Origin: Ixodes scapularis
Taxonomy: Eukaryota; Arthropoda; Arachnida; Ixodida; Ixodidae
Direction of reading: 5' to 3'
DNA length: 64,000 bases
Assembly (NCBI RefSeq): GCF_016920785.2
Contig: NW_024609835.1
Coordinates: 169,814,995-169,878,994, forward strand
Part shown: piece after piece, positions 1-10,759 of the stretch
Position numbering within the stretch: the stretch's first letter is position 1
How the letters are laid out: each line of letters opens with the position of its first letter
Position numbers and translations under genes: made by a program
Notes under the pieces: model-generated
Seen by the model: only the letters and a program-made list of their open reading frames with translations
Told to the model about the DNA's origin: nothing
Database searches by the model: none

Positions 1-2260
1 AAACTGAAGGCGTTGTCGCCCACGCACCGTGCCAAAACCCGCGGCATTTACTCCAGTTTATTGCTGCACCCGTCGCCTCGCAGAAAGATTTTGCCAATAA
101 AACAGCGGCGCTAACACTTCGCTTGTCGCAGCAAAACACTGCAATGTCGTCCGCATAGCTCATGACTTTGATCTCAGCATTTTCCAGCTGGAATCCCTGA
201 CATTGCTTACTGTTAATAACACTTAAACAAAACAACTCTAAGTACACATTGAACAGTAAAGGCGACATAGGACATCCCTGTCGCACGGACGTTCTCACGT
301 GGATCGGCTCTGTCAGTTCCTTGTTGACAATAAGCCTCGTGGTGCAGCCTTTATATGCCATTTTTGTTCCTTCCAAAATAACTTCGCCCGCATTTATGCG
401 GCGTAAAACATCAAAAAGTACATCGTGCTTTACACGATCAAAGGCCTTGTCTAGGTCGATCTGGAGCATAGCAACTTGTCGCGTGCCATTGTCACAAGCC
501 TCCAGAACGCTACGAGCAACATGAACGTTTGTCAAAATCGATCTACCCTGTATGCCGCAGGTTTGGTGATCTCCTATAAGCTGACAAGCAACACTCTGGA
601 GTCGGCGAGCTAGGATTTTCGCGAAAACCTTATAATCTGCGTTGCACAGTGTTATTGGGCGGTACCCAGTGACTTGACATAATTTTCCGACGTCGTCGCT
701 TTTAGGAAGTAAAACAGTGAAAGTACGCCCAAATGACGGAGGCAGTTCTTTCCGTTCGTACGCTGCTGAAACAACTCGGAACAAAACGCTAGAGACTACG
801 CTCTTAAACTTCTTGTAAAATTCAGCACATAACCCATCAGGTCCGGGAGCCTTTGAGTTTGGCATCTCATCTATGGCCTTCTCGATCTCCTGAATGGTGA
901 TTGGTTGAGCAATACTTTCCTGCTCTTCTTGCGTTAGTTGCGGTAAGGATTCTAACAGTTCCCCACACACGGGATCTCTCCTTCCGAGATCTTGGCTTTC
1001 GAAGATCCGCCTGTAATGCGCCACAAATGCTCTCTGGATAAATTTTGGGTTTGTGCTGGTCACACCCTGATACTGGATCTCACCTATTTCGTTCCGGAGA
1101 GCGTATCTCTTCTCGTCTGCTAACGCCCGTTTTGTCGGCTGCTCACCCATCAGATACTTTTCGGATCGAGCGCGTACAACGGCTCCGCGATAGCGCTCCT
1201 CATTCAGCTCTTCCAGCCTCTCCTTAACACTTTCTAAATCTTTAGTAGCCGCCCCGGGCGACTGACACTCTGTTCTTGACAGCGCTTGTAAATCGGCATT
1301 TAAGTTTCTTTCGGCACGGCGTGCCTGGTATGCTAAAACAGACGACCTTTCTATCGCCAGCATCTTAACCTTCTGCTTGAAAGTCTCCCACTCGTCAAAA
1401 ATATCGCCGCCCGTGCTTTCAAAATGCGATCTAAAACCTTCCTCCACCGCGCTCACAAATATTCCGTCAGCGAGGACCTTCAAGTTCAGCTTCCACAGCC
1501 TCCAGTCAAACTTCGCTTTCATTGGCGCTTTTTCGCCAATCGACGTCGAAATGAAACAATGGTCAGAAAAGAAAACTGGAGCGACACGATAGCTCTTTAG
1601 GGTAGTTGCCACGGAGGCTGAAACGTAAATCCTATCTAAGCGCGCGTGCGATGACGCCTGAAAATGCGTAAACCGAATCTCGCTCGTGTCATTCTTCACG
1701 GTTCCGGCGTCTATCAGATCGAAATCTTCAATCAATTCGCCTAGCTCTGTCTCGCTCCTGTCGCTGCATGGTCTGCATGGCGTCCTGTCTATTGCTCTTA
1801 CAACACAGTTGAAATCGCCAAGCAGTACGATTCTCCTATCACAATCCAGAAAACGGCGTAAGCCATAAAAAAAGGAAACCCGGTCTTTCACCGTACTGGG
1901 GGCATATATGCAAATAAGCCGCCAGTGAACTGCTGAAAATAAGAAATCACAAAAAATAAAACGCCCTTCCATATCGGTGGTCACGGCTAATTCCGACAAA
2001 GGCAATGACTTTCTAATGAACAAAAAACAGCCTGCCGAAACCCCGACAGCGTGGGTAACACAAACTTCGTACGTAAGAAGAAAAGGTCTTAGTGCGTTAG
2101 CTACCTGTTCCTCTTCAGACATCTTAGTTTCTTGCACCGCTAAGAAATCGGGTTTCTCGTTACTCAGAAAACGCTGTACTTGGTATTGTTTTTTCCGTGC
2201 TTCGAAACCTCGAACATTTAGCGATGCTACCTTCAATGCTGGTGGGAACGTACAAATCAT
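1..2260 (-). CDS. LINE ORF2: endonuclease-reverse transcriptase (partial, runs off window start)
   Basis: Encodes the nicking endonuclease and reverse transcriptase that copy a non-LTR retrotransposon at the target site. The frame opens at an ATG at 2260, 68 bases after the ORF1 stop, and stays open to base 1 (about 753 codons). An apurinic-type endonuclease domain fills the N-terminus: SLNVRGF near residue 13, VQETK soon after, GDFNC at about residue 148. The reverse transcriptase follows: DLDKAFDRV near residue 602, VRQGCP near 659, and the catalytic YADD at about 702-705. I checked that these motifs fall in one frame, so there is no net frameshift. The C-terminus and 3' end lie outside the window. 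The motif style resembles L1/Tx1-group LINEs; that clade is inference. The intact frame suggests a young copy. Confidence 0.9.
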   Translation of the reverse strand, partial: MICTFPPALKVASLNVRGFEARKKQYQVQRFLSNEKPDFLAVQETKMSEEEQVANALRPFLLTYEVCVTHAVGVSAGCFLFIRKSLPLSELAVTTDMEGRFIFCDFLFSAVHWRLICIYAPSTVKDRVSFFYGLRRFLDCDRRIVLLGDFNCVVRAIDRTPCRPCSDRSETELGELIEDFDLIDAGTVKNDTSEIRFTHFQASSHARLDRIYVSASVATTLKSYRVAPVFFSDHCFISTSIGEKAPMKAKFDWRLWKLNLKVLADGIFVSAVEEGFRSHFESTGGDIFDEWETFKQKVKMLAIERSSVLAYQARRAERNLNADLQALSRTECQSPGAATKDLESVKERLEELNEERYRGAVVRARSEKYLMGEQPTKRALADEKRYALRNEIGEIQYQGVTSTNPKFIQRAFVAHYRRIFESQDLGRRDPVCGELLESLPQLTQEEQESIAQPITIQEIEKAIDEMPNSKAPGPDGLCAEFYKKFKSVVSSVLFRVVSAAYERKELPPSFGRTFTVLLPKSDDVGKLCQVTGYRPITLCNADYKVFAKILARRLQSVACQLIGDHQTCGIQGRSILTNVHVARSVLEACDNGTRQVAMLQIDLDKAFDRVKHDVLFDVLRRINAGEVILEGTKMAYKGCTTRLIVNKELTEPIHVRTSVRQGCPMSPLLFNVYLELFCLSVINSKQCQGFQLENAEIKVMSYADDIAVFCCDKRSVSAAVLLAKSFCEATGAAINWSKCRGFWHGAWATTPSV

Positions 2261-2328
2261 GCCGTGTTAAAATGGGGCACTTGCCTTAGCAATTGCGCAG
2301 AAGTTCTCGAGACCAGGCGATAACCGCC

Positions 2329-3546
2329 TTACTTGGAGTCGTGCCGGGTCCGAACGTCGGAAGGGGTGGTGTGCAGGGGCAGGAACCGCCCCTTTTTGTT
2401 CCTTTCCTTGCCCTGGGTAGGCTTAGGAACCGCACCCCCCAGGGAGGGTTCGGGGTCGTCGAGGCCGCGCTTGATGGACTCGCCAGTTTCATCCATGCCA
2501 ATGGGATCCTTGGACGACGCGTCCTCGCTTGGCGGGGAGTGGACGACGGTTGGGGCTTTGAAGCTCTCGGGAGTCACCACCGCTCGAGAAGGTTGCGCGC
2601 CGTCCGGAACTGTGATCACGGGCGCCGACTCGTTTCCACCCTTGGCGCCGAGGACCGTTGTCCTGCCATCGGGCCCGGCGGGTGCCTTGAGCTCCAATCC
2701 ACTTATTGCAGTCTCCGCCTCATCCGCATCCATGATGTGCGGTGAGACCTCTCGTGCTGGCGGTGCCGCCGTCGCGCCTGCGTATGTCTTCACGCATTCT
2801 TCTTTGTCATGCCCGAAGCGGAAACACTTTGAGCACTTCGGGGTGCGGCAGTCGCGCCTGATGTGCCCGGTCATTTTACAGCGCAAGCAGACCGGCGCGC
2901 GTCCTGGGATTACAATAAGTGCATTGAAGCCCTGGAAGCGAAGCTGGTGGGGCATCCCGTCTGGTGTGACACCGCTCCTAAGTGTCATGCGGACGGTGCG
3001 TGTGGTCGACTCGATTCCTTCGAATCCTTCGACTCGCCACTTCTCTCGGCTCACCTCGACGACCTTGCCGAAGGGCTCCAACATTTTTCGCACCGTGTCG
3101 TCTGGTACGTGGAAGGGCGCCCAATGGACACGAAGGCGTACCTCGGAGCAGCTGGGGTCGATGAGGATGCAGCGCAAGTTCTTGACATTGAGCTGTTTGG
3201 CCTCAACGAGGCGTTGCTTCGCCTCCGGTGATTTCAGCGTTGCCATCCACACATGGTTCATTTGGAATGCTCCAAATGACAGAATCTCGTTTAAAACGCC
3301 ACACCTTTTCAGCTCTGTCTTGAAGTCCTCGATGCGGTAGGCACGCCCCTTCAAATCGCCGTGCAGCAGAACAGAGTTCATGACCGCCATCCCGGTTGGG
3401 ATCGGCGGTAACACCACTTTGTAGTCATCGGCAGCAGCCGCGCTATCAACAAAAGAACCACGGCCGGCAAGGGCCGCTATCGCCACTCCATCGGAGCTAC
3501 TCATTCTGCGACCGCCTCGTGCGAGCGCAGGAACAGAATCCCACAT
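2329..3546 (-). CDS. LINE ORF1: RNA-binding protein with two CCHC zinc knuckles
   Basis: A 405-residue nucleic-acid-binding protein expected to coat the LINE RNA. Two CX2CX4HX4C knuckles sit at residues 220-233 (CLRCKMTGHIRRDC) and 238-251 (CSKCFRFGHDKEEC). The region before them, about residues 55-215, looks like a compact RRM-like fold with the segment VRLRVHWAPFHVPDD; this resembles ORF1 of Tx1-type LINEs and the ZCCHC3 family, by memory only. The C-terminal third is Pro/Ser/acidic and low complexity. The first ATG is at 3546; an internal Met at residue 15 is an alternative start. It precedes ORF2 on the same strand with no overlap, so ORF2 is probably translated by reinitiation. No stop or frameshift is seen. 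A 335-codon open frame on the opposite strand is a shadow of this gene. Confidence 0.85.
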   Translation of the reverse strand: MWDSVPALARGGRRMSSSDGVAIAALAGRGSFVDSAAAADDYKVVLPPIPTGMAVMNSVLLHGDLKGRAYRIEDFKTELKRCGVLNEILSFGAFQMNHVWMATLKSPEAKQRLVEAKQLNVKNLRCILIDPSCSEVRLRVHWAPFHVPDDTVRKMLEPFGKVVEVSREKWRVEGFEGIESTTRTVRMTLRSGVTPDGMPHQLRFQGFNALIVIPGRAPVCLRCKMTGHIRRDCRTPKCSKCFRFGHDKEECVKTYAGATAAPPAREVSPHIMDADEAETAISGLELKAPAGPDGRTTVLGAKGGNESAPVITVPDGAQPSRAVVTPESFKAPTVVHSPPSEDASSKDPIGMDETGESIKRGLDDPEPSLGGAVPKPTQGKERNKKGRFLPLHTTPSDVRTRHDSK

Positions 3547-4021
3547 TGCTATACCTGCGAGTACTCGTTTTGAGAATTCGTTTTATATGAGATTCAACAA
3601 GTTTCGCGTCGTGCATATTATTCGAAACATAATCCTGCGTCTGCATTTTACATATTTCTAGAACTGTCGTGGGGTGCGTCTCTGGGAGTGAGTGACGGTG
3701 CAGCAGCTTATTCAAGACTATACTCAGTTTCATACGTAGCATGCAACGCAGTCAAAGCTAGCGCACCGGTTTGCATCGCCGACCGTGTCTACGTTCACCT
3801 CATAAAATAGTGCGTCCTCTGCGATAACTTATAAAAAAGGTCGAAAAATATGCCTCCTTGGAGCTAGCAACTGATAGTGGTGTTATGATTTCGATGCAGC
3901 ACACATTTTTTTTAATAAAATGGAAAAGATAATATAAGCTACTTTAAATTGTTTTCGTTTTCGTCCGTGCGGCAGCCGCTGCGGGTTTTCGGGTTGTGTG
4001 GCACTGGCTGGTTTTGAGAAG
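3547..4021. other. No recognised gene; possible LINE 5' UTR and unique DNA
   Basis: Only short open frames without recognisable motifs. The part next to ORF1 may be LINE 5' UTR. Confidence 0.4.
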
Positions 4022-4425
4022 ATGGCGTCTTACAGCTCAGGTACCTCTCCTGCTCAGATATTTTCGAAGATTCGTTGTGCGCAGACCTTGAAAGAGTGCA
4101 AGCAGGTGGTCGCCAACGTGTACTCGAGTACAAGAACACTTTTCCCGGAGAAGTCGGTCGTGAAGTCCTGGAGACAGTCAGTAACAACACAGGAGTGCGC
4201 GCCCGTATTGTCGCGAAGTACAAGGCGCAGTGTCTATCTGGCAAGCTGGCGTCCCCGAAGCGAAGACCTGGCCATGTCGAAGTTTCGAGCACGGGGACTG
4301 TCAAGCATGCCGAATTCACACACAACGCCATTCGCCTGAAGGTGCATCGCAAGTACCCCGAGAGGGGGATTCCTACCCTTGACAGCTATTTCAAAATAAA
4401 CTGTCCAGGCCACAACTATTGTTGA
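4022..4425 (+). pseudogene. Transposase N-terminal (helix-turn-helix) fragment, frameshifted
   Basis: Two overlapping frames together resemble the N-terminus of arthropod IS630/Tc1-like DDE transposases. The first frame starts at an ATG at 4022 and reads ...KECKQVVANVY...LFPEKSVVK. Around 4160-4170 the homology jumps to another frame: EVLETVSNNTGVRARIVAKY, then SGKLASPKRRPG, then a region like AEFTHNAIRLKVH and YPERGIPTLDS, which is typical of the linker before the DDE catalytic domain. The frame ends at 4425 and no DDE domain follows, so this is a truncated, frameshifted remnant. A similar domain occurs at 58442-58636 inside a TA-flanked element. Family assignment is from motif memory and is moderate; decay is seen directly. 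Confidence 0.55.
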
Positions 4426-4862
4426 TTAACGTCCTATTATAAATTTTGGGGCAAGGCTGCTATCAGTGAGATTCCTCATTCCACGCTGCACGAAAGAAAA
4501 ATATAACTCGCTGCTGGAGGCAAATAACACTTGCAAAGCGGCAGAGCAGATGGTAGAAATGTGACCTCTCGGCGACTTATAAATAAAAAGCAAGAAGAAA
4601 AGAAGAAAAGAGCCATTCCTCGGTGAACCTGCTGGACGTCAGCACACAGCTTTTGCAGCGGCGAGGACCCAAAACATACTTTTTTCGTGGTTCGCGTCCG
4701 CTGCGGCGAGACTCTTCTCCGTTGTATGCCACTCCACCTTTTCCATTTCGGCGACCGCTTCTCGTAGCAATCTGCCAGGTTTTGTCAGTATAAAGGAGGC
4801 TATGGTACGGCATATACTGGTGCTCTGTAGCGGGGCGCCATCCTGCTGTGTAATCTTTAGGC
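4426..4862. other. No recognised feature
   Basis: Unremarkable DNA; a short minus-strand frame at 4577-4813 has no recognised motif. Confidence 0.4.
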
Positions 4863-4921
4863 AGCCCCTTTGTCCACAGAACTTTGAGAATGTAGAGGTT
4901 ATCTATCCTACCTGTGACATT
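4863..4921 (-). repeat. 59-bp repeat, inverted partner at 10689-10747
   Basis: This 59-bp segment is the reverse complement of 10689-10747 with one mismatch. The two copies point toward each other and are 5.8 kb apart. Either they are the terminal inverted repeats of a composite element or two copies of one dispersed repeat. Confidence 0.75.
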
Positions 4922-5162
4922 ATCTGCAACTCACAAATTTCAGTGCTGCATTGAATTGTTTACAGCAAGGCATGCAAGTGAGTCATGTTTTCTTTATCCG
5001 CAACAACGCAAAACTTTCAGATGGCCCAATTGTTTACATCGGCAAAAACTGCACGGTTCGGGGCCCAGCCACGCAGGCGGCGATGCGTTTACACCAACAA
5101 TGCGCACAATCTTGCACAAAAAATGTCTAAAAAAGAAGTAGAAAAAAACAAAAAAAACTGCG

Positions 5163-5245
5163 CGTCTGGTGGGTTCGAACCACTGCCGCCGAGACGTCGG
5201 TATCGCCAGAGCAGCCCTACCACTCGTCCACGAAACGCGCCCAGG
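5163..5245 (-). tRNA. tRNA-like sequence (serine-type layout), gene or pseudogene
   Basis: Read on the minus strand this has an A box like TGGACGAGTGG and a perfect B box (GGTTCGAACCC). The 5' end GCGCGTT can pair with the 3' end GACGCGC as a 7-bp acceptor stem with one wobble; GTGG/CCAC forms the T stem; CCGA/TCGG could form a type-II variable arm. A run of eight T follows the 3' end directly, as expected for a Pol III terminator. The anticodon stem does not fold convincingly, so I cannot assign an anticodon; it may be a decayed tRNA or a SINE head. Confidence 0.5.
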
Positions 5246-5484
5246 AACACTTTTTTTTTCTTTGTATTTTCATGCGCACTACTTCAGTACCTTTGACAGC
5301 TCTGCACGCTATGTATGAAAATGGGTATAAGTGCCCATTTTGAGAACCACACCACCACACTGCGAGTTGAAGCAACGCCGAAGGCTCGCGTCTCGCAGCG
5401 CTGTCTGTTGAATAACCATTCGATGAGTTTGCACACTGTGAAGGTAAGAGCGTTCACACCGAAAAGCTCTCTTCACAACGCCTC

Positions 5485-5505
5485 ACACACACACACACAC
5501 ACACA

Positions 5506-5545
<40 letters not shown>

Positions 5546-5547
5546 CA

Positions 5548-5583
<36 letters not shown>

Positions 5584-5668
5584 CTCACACACGCACGCAC
5601 GCGCGCGCGCGCACGCGCGCACGCGCGCACACACACACACACACACACAGACAGACAGACAGAGAGCT
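5485..5668. repeat. Microsatellite (CA)n / (CGCA)n / (CAGA)n
   Basis: Uninterrupted dinucleotide and tetranucleotide runs: CA, then CGCA, then CG/CA mixtures, then CA and CAGA. Open frames here on both strands (poly Thr-His-Ala or Cys-Val-Arg) are artefacts of the repeat. Confidence 0.97.
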
Positions 5669-8410
5669 CACAATTGAATAGGGCCACTGAGGTTTTAAGA
5701 GCCACTGATCGTAGCAATCGCATTTCAAAGACGCCGCGTTGTCGTAGATTGTTTTTCACCAGCTAGGTCCTGTAGGGATGAGGCCAAGGCCAAAGCTGGG
5801 GACTCATCGCCGGAAACGTAAAGGAACCAAGCAAACGGTGTAAGGCTTCCGGACGCGGTTCGTGGGAGCCGACGACATCCAAGCTACGATCCGAGCAGCC
5901 CTAGTAGCAGCCTTGCTTCCGAGAAGACTGTATATTCTTTCCGGCGGGCACACAATACTCCGACAGCATGCTTGCGGCTGATATGGATTGCAGGAGGTGG
6001 CTGACAGGACGACCAATGCACAGAAAATAGGTTGAGCACGAAACCCATGCAACGATTGTCGCCGCCATGTTGAAATAAAACCAAGCTGAGACAGGCCAAG
6101 CTACAGTTTAGTACAGAACGAAGCTGAGCCAGGCGAAGGTTCAGTTCAGTAAACAACCAACATACTCCATTACAAAGAATTAGATAAATGTTAAAACAAA
6201 TTTTTTTACGTTTAAAAGTTCTAATGTATGTCGACTAAAACAGAAACATTCACGTTGCCTCAAATGAGTTTCGTCGTAACCAGCGAACGTCGCCGCGTCG
6301 CCATCGCCACCGTAACCAAAATCAAAAACAAACCAAGCTTCAAACTTTCGGTCGGTTTCAGCTTCAGGCCTTTAGGCTTTCAAAAAAAACATCGAAGAAC
6401 GTTCTCCGAAAAACAAAAAGTGTCTCAGGTGCCGCCGTGCCCATCATGGAGCGAGCTGTGGATTTGAGTCTACTTGGTGAGTACTCGCCCATTCGCTTGA
6501 CTTTTTCAGTGGTTTCTTTTCGGGGCGTTTGTGAAGTGTCCTTGTGTGTGTGTGCAGGAAGCGTGAAGGCGAACGGCGGCGAATGTGTGGGGCTCCTTGT
6601 CGCACACGTGCTTTGCGCATGGGATGACCTTCGAGCTTTTCCCAAGGAAGTCCAGCAACCGACCTGTCACTGAGCGAGCAGTCAGATTGCGGGAACGCAC
6701 ACTGGCGAAGGTTCCACCGAAGCCGGAGGGGGGGACGGGGCTTCGTAAGTGTATCGGGAGCTTTATCTCCTGGACCGGTGGACAAGACGAGTTCTACAAA
6801 TCGGGTGGCGCCTTGGTAGCACCTAACTAGGCGGTGTGTTTCGCGGAACCCATGACTGTTTCGTCGAGGCATTTCGCGATATTTACGTCATTTCTTTTTT
6901 ACCATTAACACTGTGGAAAAAAAAAGGATGTTGTCGACGAAACTTTGCTTAAAGGTGGCCCTGCAACAACTTTTTGACTGGTTTTTAATTTGCACCAAAC
7001 TTGAGCGCACTGAACGTAGTAACTTAATATTTTCTCAAATTTCGCTATATTTTAAAAGTTATAGGCAATTTAGAATTACAAAAACAAATAAAAAATAACC
7101 TCCTTCATGACGTCGTAGGTCCTGGCTTGAGTGGCCATGAACTAGAGGAGTAGTGAGCTCATCGAGCGCTCACGGCTGCCGCACTCCGTGTCGACGGCTT
7201 AAGAGGGCGCCACTAAAGCTTGTTCAGGATAGGCTGTATGAGGCGGGTGGCCAGGGCGGCTTGCATTGCATTTGCCGCGCGATTAAGGACTAATTTGGCA
7301 TAACACTTCATTGGCCACAAACTACAGCAAACACAGTTTAAAGATCAGTTCAGAACGTGAGCCACTTCGCGCTGCCATACGCCAAATGGCCAAATCGCCA
7401 GCCAAGCCCGCGCCAAAGCCTTCGGAACGCTCGGAACCGATCGGATCCTCGAACCGGTATACGACCGCAGCGCCGCCGCGTACATCCGGGACCTTTCTAC
7501 GCTCGCTGTTCGTCGGAGCCTCATCCCACAAGCCTTTTCTGGTATGCGCCGTTTTTTCCGCCACTTGGTCGCAGGTTTGTCGACGAGTCTTTTCTTTTTT
7601 CCGTAATTTATAAGCTGCATTTGTTTTTTTTCTGATCTAAATTACCGAACAAAACTGACTTTCATACATAATTGAAATGGTTCGCGACACTTATATTTTG
7701 GGTTTCGACTAAAAGAAAGCTTTTAGCGGCTTTGACGAGTGGTAAGCCCAGGACCAAAGACGTCACATATTGCGCGCTTTCGGCAATGCGGGTCGCCCTC
7801 GTAGGTGGAGGAGGTTTCCGCGTCTTCCGGTTAAATATGGCTCACTGATATTTAGTTACTCTCTCCGTGACCGCTGGCTTGCCCGAACCCCAAGAGACGT
7901 GCAAACCGCAAAGAAGGTAGGCGCTTAAATATGATTGCAGGGACCCTTTAACGAAATGGTATGGGCGTCCCTTTCCGGAGGTACATGGTGGACAACAGGG
8001 CTGGACGCTGCGAGGCGTCATGTGCAATGGGGCCAAGTAGGTTAATAGTTTTGTAATTAGCAGCCGCATACTGTTGCCGCAAAGCGGCATGAACGTATGC
8101 GGGGGGTTGGTTAACGAGCTCCCCAGGGATACATCTGCTGTTCGACTTTCTTTCGGACGGCACTTGTAGGCACGGGTGGAGTGCCGTCGGACGGCACTGT
8201 AGACAGCCAAAAAAACAACAGAAAATGAGGTGTTTCGAACAACTTTCTTGAAGAGATCATGAACTGATTTTTCAACTACTTCTTCGTCAGCTTTCCTCCT
8301 CAGTACATAAGCAGAGTGAGAAACCATGTGGTCGTATTTCGCTGAAACCCAAAGTTCTGACAGCAGTCTGAGAGCCGGCATGGACAAAGCCCTACGTAAA
8401 TTTCAGTCTT
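5669..8410. other. No recognised gene
   Basis: Mixed-composition DNA. A CG-rich patch at 7350-7570 carries open frames on both strands without recognisable domains. I see no element termini or splice-supported exons. Confidence 0.4.
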
Positions 8411-8419
8411 CACATTTTT

Positions 8420-8662
8420 GCAAGCGCTGACAACCAGGAAGGCAGCGACGGGACAAGCAATGGCGGCCCTTTTTGTTATCGCTCAGCCGCACGACGAGGC
8501 ACACTGCATGAAAGCGACAGGAGCAAGCGACCAATGTATGAGCGACGATTTCTAGTAATTCAAGAACCGAGCAGCGTCACAAGCGACAGTGAGAAATCTC
8601 CGTCGCTGTTGCCGATGCTCGTCCAGTTGCTCACTAAATCGCTTACATGCGGTCCAGCCTTA
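8420..8662. mobile_element. Degenerate MITE copy related to 55413-55664
   Basis: The right end, read in reverse, matches the left end of the MITE at 55413: both share AGGCTG then an AAGCGATTTAG core then a run of GCGAC motifs. The left end is poorly preserved, so the boundary is approximate. Confidence 0.45.
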
Positions 8663-9801
8663 ATTGTCTGAAAGCGAGAGACGTGCCACAAGTGAGTGTC
8701 GTGCTGGCACTCACTTCCAAGTGCCTCTTATTTCAGGGCTACACTGCCATTTGCTTCCAAATCCTGCACGGGCCTCCTGCTCAGGCGCTTTGATGCCACT
8801 TACGAAACTAGCACAAACTCGTCAAGGGGTTTTAGGTGGGGTTAGCCATCCGATGTGTTTGCCGCACCATTCTTTACGGTGCCTCCACAGTTACTTCACA
8901 GTAACAAGTTGGGACGCCACGATGACAGCGGCACTTGTGCCTGCTTGTCTTATTCACTAGAGGTTTGAAGACCAACTGCAGACTTTCGACACCATGACAC
9001 TTTCGGTTTTGTAACATCATTGTTGCTTCCTTGGGACAACTCTTAATTCATGGGAGGAACAAGATGGCAATTGCACCAGTGGGGAACACGTCCAGGCACT
9101 AGACCTGTGTTAAAACGTGCTTGAGCACTTGTTTATTTATGATTATCTTTACACTTGCAGCGTTACTCCGAGGCGGGGTTTCCCTACCAGAAGAAAAAAT
9201 TGACTGGGCCATAGGCAAGGCCACGTTCGACTCGCGCTGCTGCTCCTGTTGTCCCGGTGCCTCTACAAGGGCGAGGACCTGGTCAATAGGACTGTGACAG
9301 GCCAACGTTCCAGGCGTGACAAAGTATGGCGCAGTGGGAAGGAAGCCCATTACACCTGTCAAAGCGGATGCAATTGCAGGTGCGTGTCTTGCTGCATGTC
9401 CGCCTCCCGGCTCTAAACTATGTAGAAATTGGCAGGTTTCAGCATCGTGCATTATATAGGGTTTATAGGCCATACGCAAAATAGCTCTTGGGTATCATCA
9501 TCATGCCGCTCGGAGCGACATGTGGTGGGTTTTGATATCTTGAATGTGCAAATTCCACTATACCTTGTCTCGCCTCAGCATGAACTAACTGCGGAAGCTG
9601 TGCAAGCGCAAGCGGGTAGCCTTGGCTGGAAGATGGAACCGCAGTATGTGTCGGTCCACAGGTTTCCAAAGTCAACGGCAGAAGCTTCCGAGGGTGTCCC
9701 AAGCATGCACCAGCAACTTTGGGAGGATACATGGGCACTGCTATCTTGGAAGCACTTTCCAAGATTAAAGAAAATGAACACAGTTGGCAAAAACTTGAGT
9801 C
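8663..9801. other. No recognised gene
   Basis: Minus-strand frames at 9099-9479 and 9463-9762 are fairly long and Pro/Gly/Ala-rich but match no family I know and have no supporting splice or start context. Confidence 0.35.
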
Positions 9802-9804
9802 TTA

Positions 9805-10187
9805 AGGCCCGTTCACACTCTTGCAACCGAGTATGACCGAGAGAGACGAGATCTGTTAAAACTTCTTAAAAGCTCTTAGGACGAGGGTACACACTGGCAT
9901 TCTGGCGCCATCTATGCGGTGACCCTGGAATTGCATTTTACAAGAGCGAAGGTTTCGCAGAATTTCCGAGGTCAAACGTGTGTAATACCTGTAAGAAAGG
10001 CTTGTTTATAACGCTGACAAAAGTTTTTCGAGCCAAAGAAAGAAAGGATAATACGCAAGAGAAATAGTAAATATGCCGGACCGCCAAGTTTACACTGCTA
10101 CCCAATAGGTGGTGCCAGTGTGTCCTCTCGTTGTATGAGGTATTAAGGAACCCAGTTTTAAGAGGTCGCAAGAGTGTGAATGGGCCT
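9805..10187. mobile_element. MITE with TTA target duplication (Harbinger-like)
   Basis: 383 bp flanked by direct TTA (9802-9804 and 10188-10190). The left end AGGCCCGTTCACACTCTTGC matches the reverse complement of the right end with one change near the terminus. Subterminal blocks (TCTTAAAA, a GAGG-ACACACTGGC block) are also inverted. A 3-bp TWA duplication is typical of PIF/Harbinger. No coding capacity. Confidence 0.75.
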
Positions 10188-10688
10188 TTAGAGAACCATG
10201 CAGTGAACGGAAAACTTAACAGCTCATGCGTTCTTGGCATTTCATCAGGTTGTCGGCAGGCCTCTTCACGATGTATAATATGTGCATTACTTTGGTATTT
10301 GTTGATTTTTCTGGAAACAGGTGCCAGCAGGTACGGGCATAGACAATGGTAATTATATTCGTGCATCTATACAACTTTTTTGTTATTTTATTTTAAAACT
10401 TGCTATTTATATACTTTTGAAAGAACTTCGTGGTTCCCATGGCGAAGTTGCAAACATTATATTGGGGCGCTCAAAACCAGTCCAAGGTCACAACTAATGC
10501 CAAGGCATCTAAAAAAATAATGTGACCATAAACAATGTCATTTATTATGTTTTCAAGCTAGGCCTCGCAAATGTTAGTCAAATCGGGTCCACTAATACCC
10601 CCCATGTGGGAGGGTGTCTTTAGTGCCCATGCTCGCTGTTTAATTAGACCTTGAACATGATTCCTTACTACGTAGGACTTGCGTTACG
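10188..10688. other. No recognised feature
   Basis: AT-rich unique DNA without coding signal. Confidence 0.4.
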
Positions 10689-10747
10689 AATGTCACAGGT
10701 AGGATAGATAACCTCTACATTCTCAGAGTTCTGTGGACAAAGGGGCT
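10689..10747 (+). repeat. 59-bp repeat, inverted partner at 4863-4921
   Basis: See 4863-4921: 58 of 59 positions match in reverse complement. Confidence 0.75.
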
Positions 10748-10759
10748 CCCAGGTAATAA

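Larger units (their letters stand above)
1..3546 (-). mobile_element. Non-LTR retrotransposon, L1/Tx1-like, two ORFs intact as far as seen
   Basis: ORF1 and ORF2 lie in tandem on the minus strand with a 68-base spacer. The 5' end is somewhere right of 3546 and could not be fixed; sequence 3547-3990 is AT-rich with no recognised feature and may include the 5' UTR. The 3' end is beyond the left window edge, so no poly(A) tail or target-site duplication can be checked. Confidence 0.85.

Noticed and set aside
2293..3340. Long plus-strand open frame (up to 335 codons)
   Set aside because: Antisense shadow of the LINE ORF1, which has two zinc knuckles on the minus strand.
5315..5759. His/Thr/Ala and Cys/Val/Arg open frames
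   Set aside because: Translations of the microsatellite.
6437..6830. Possible THAP-like finger (FELFPRKS)
   Set aside because: Cys/His spacing does not fit and the frames do not join.
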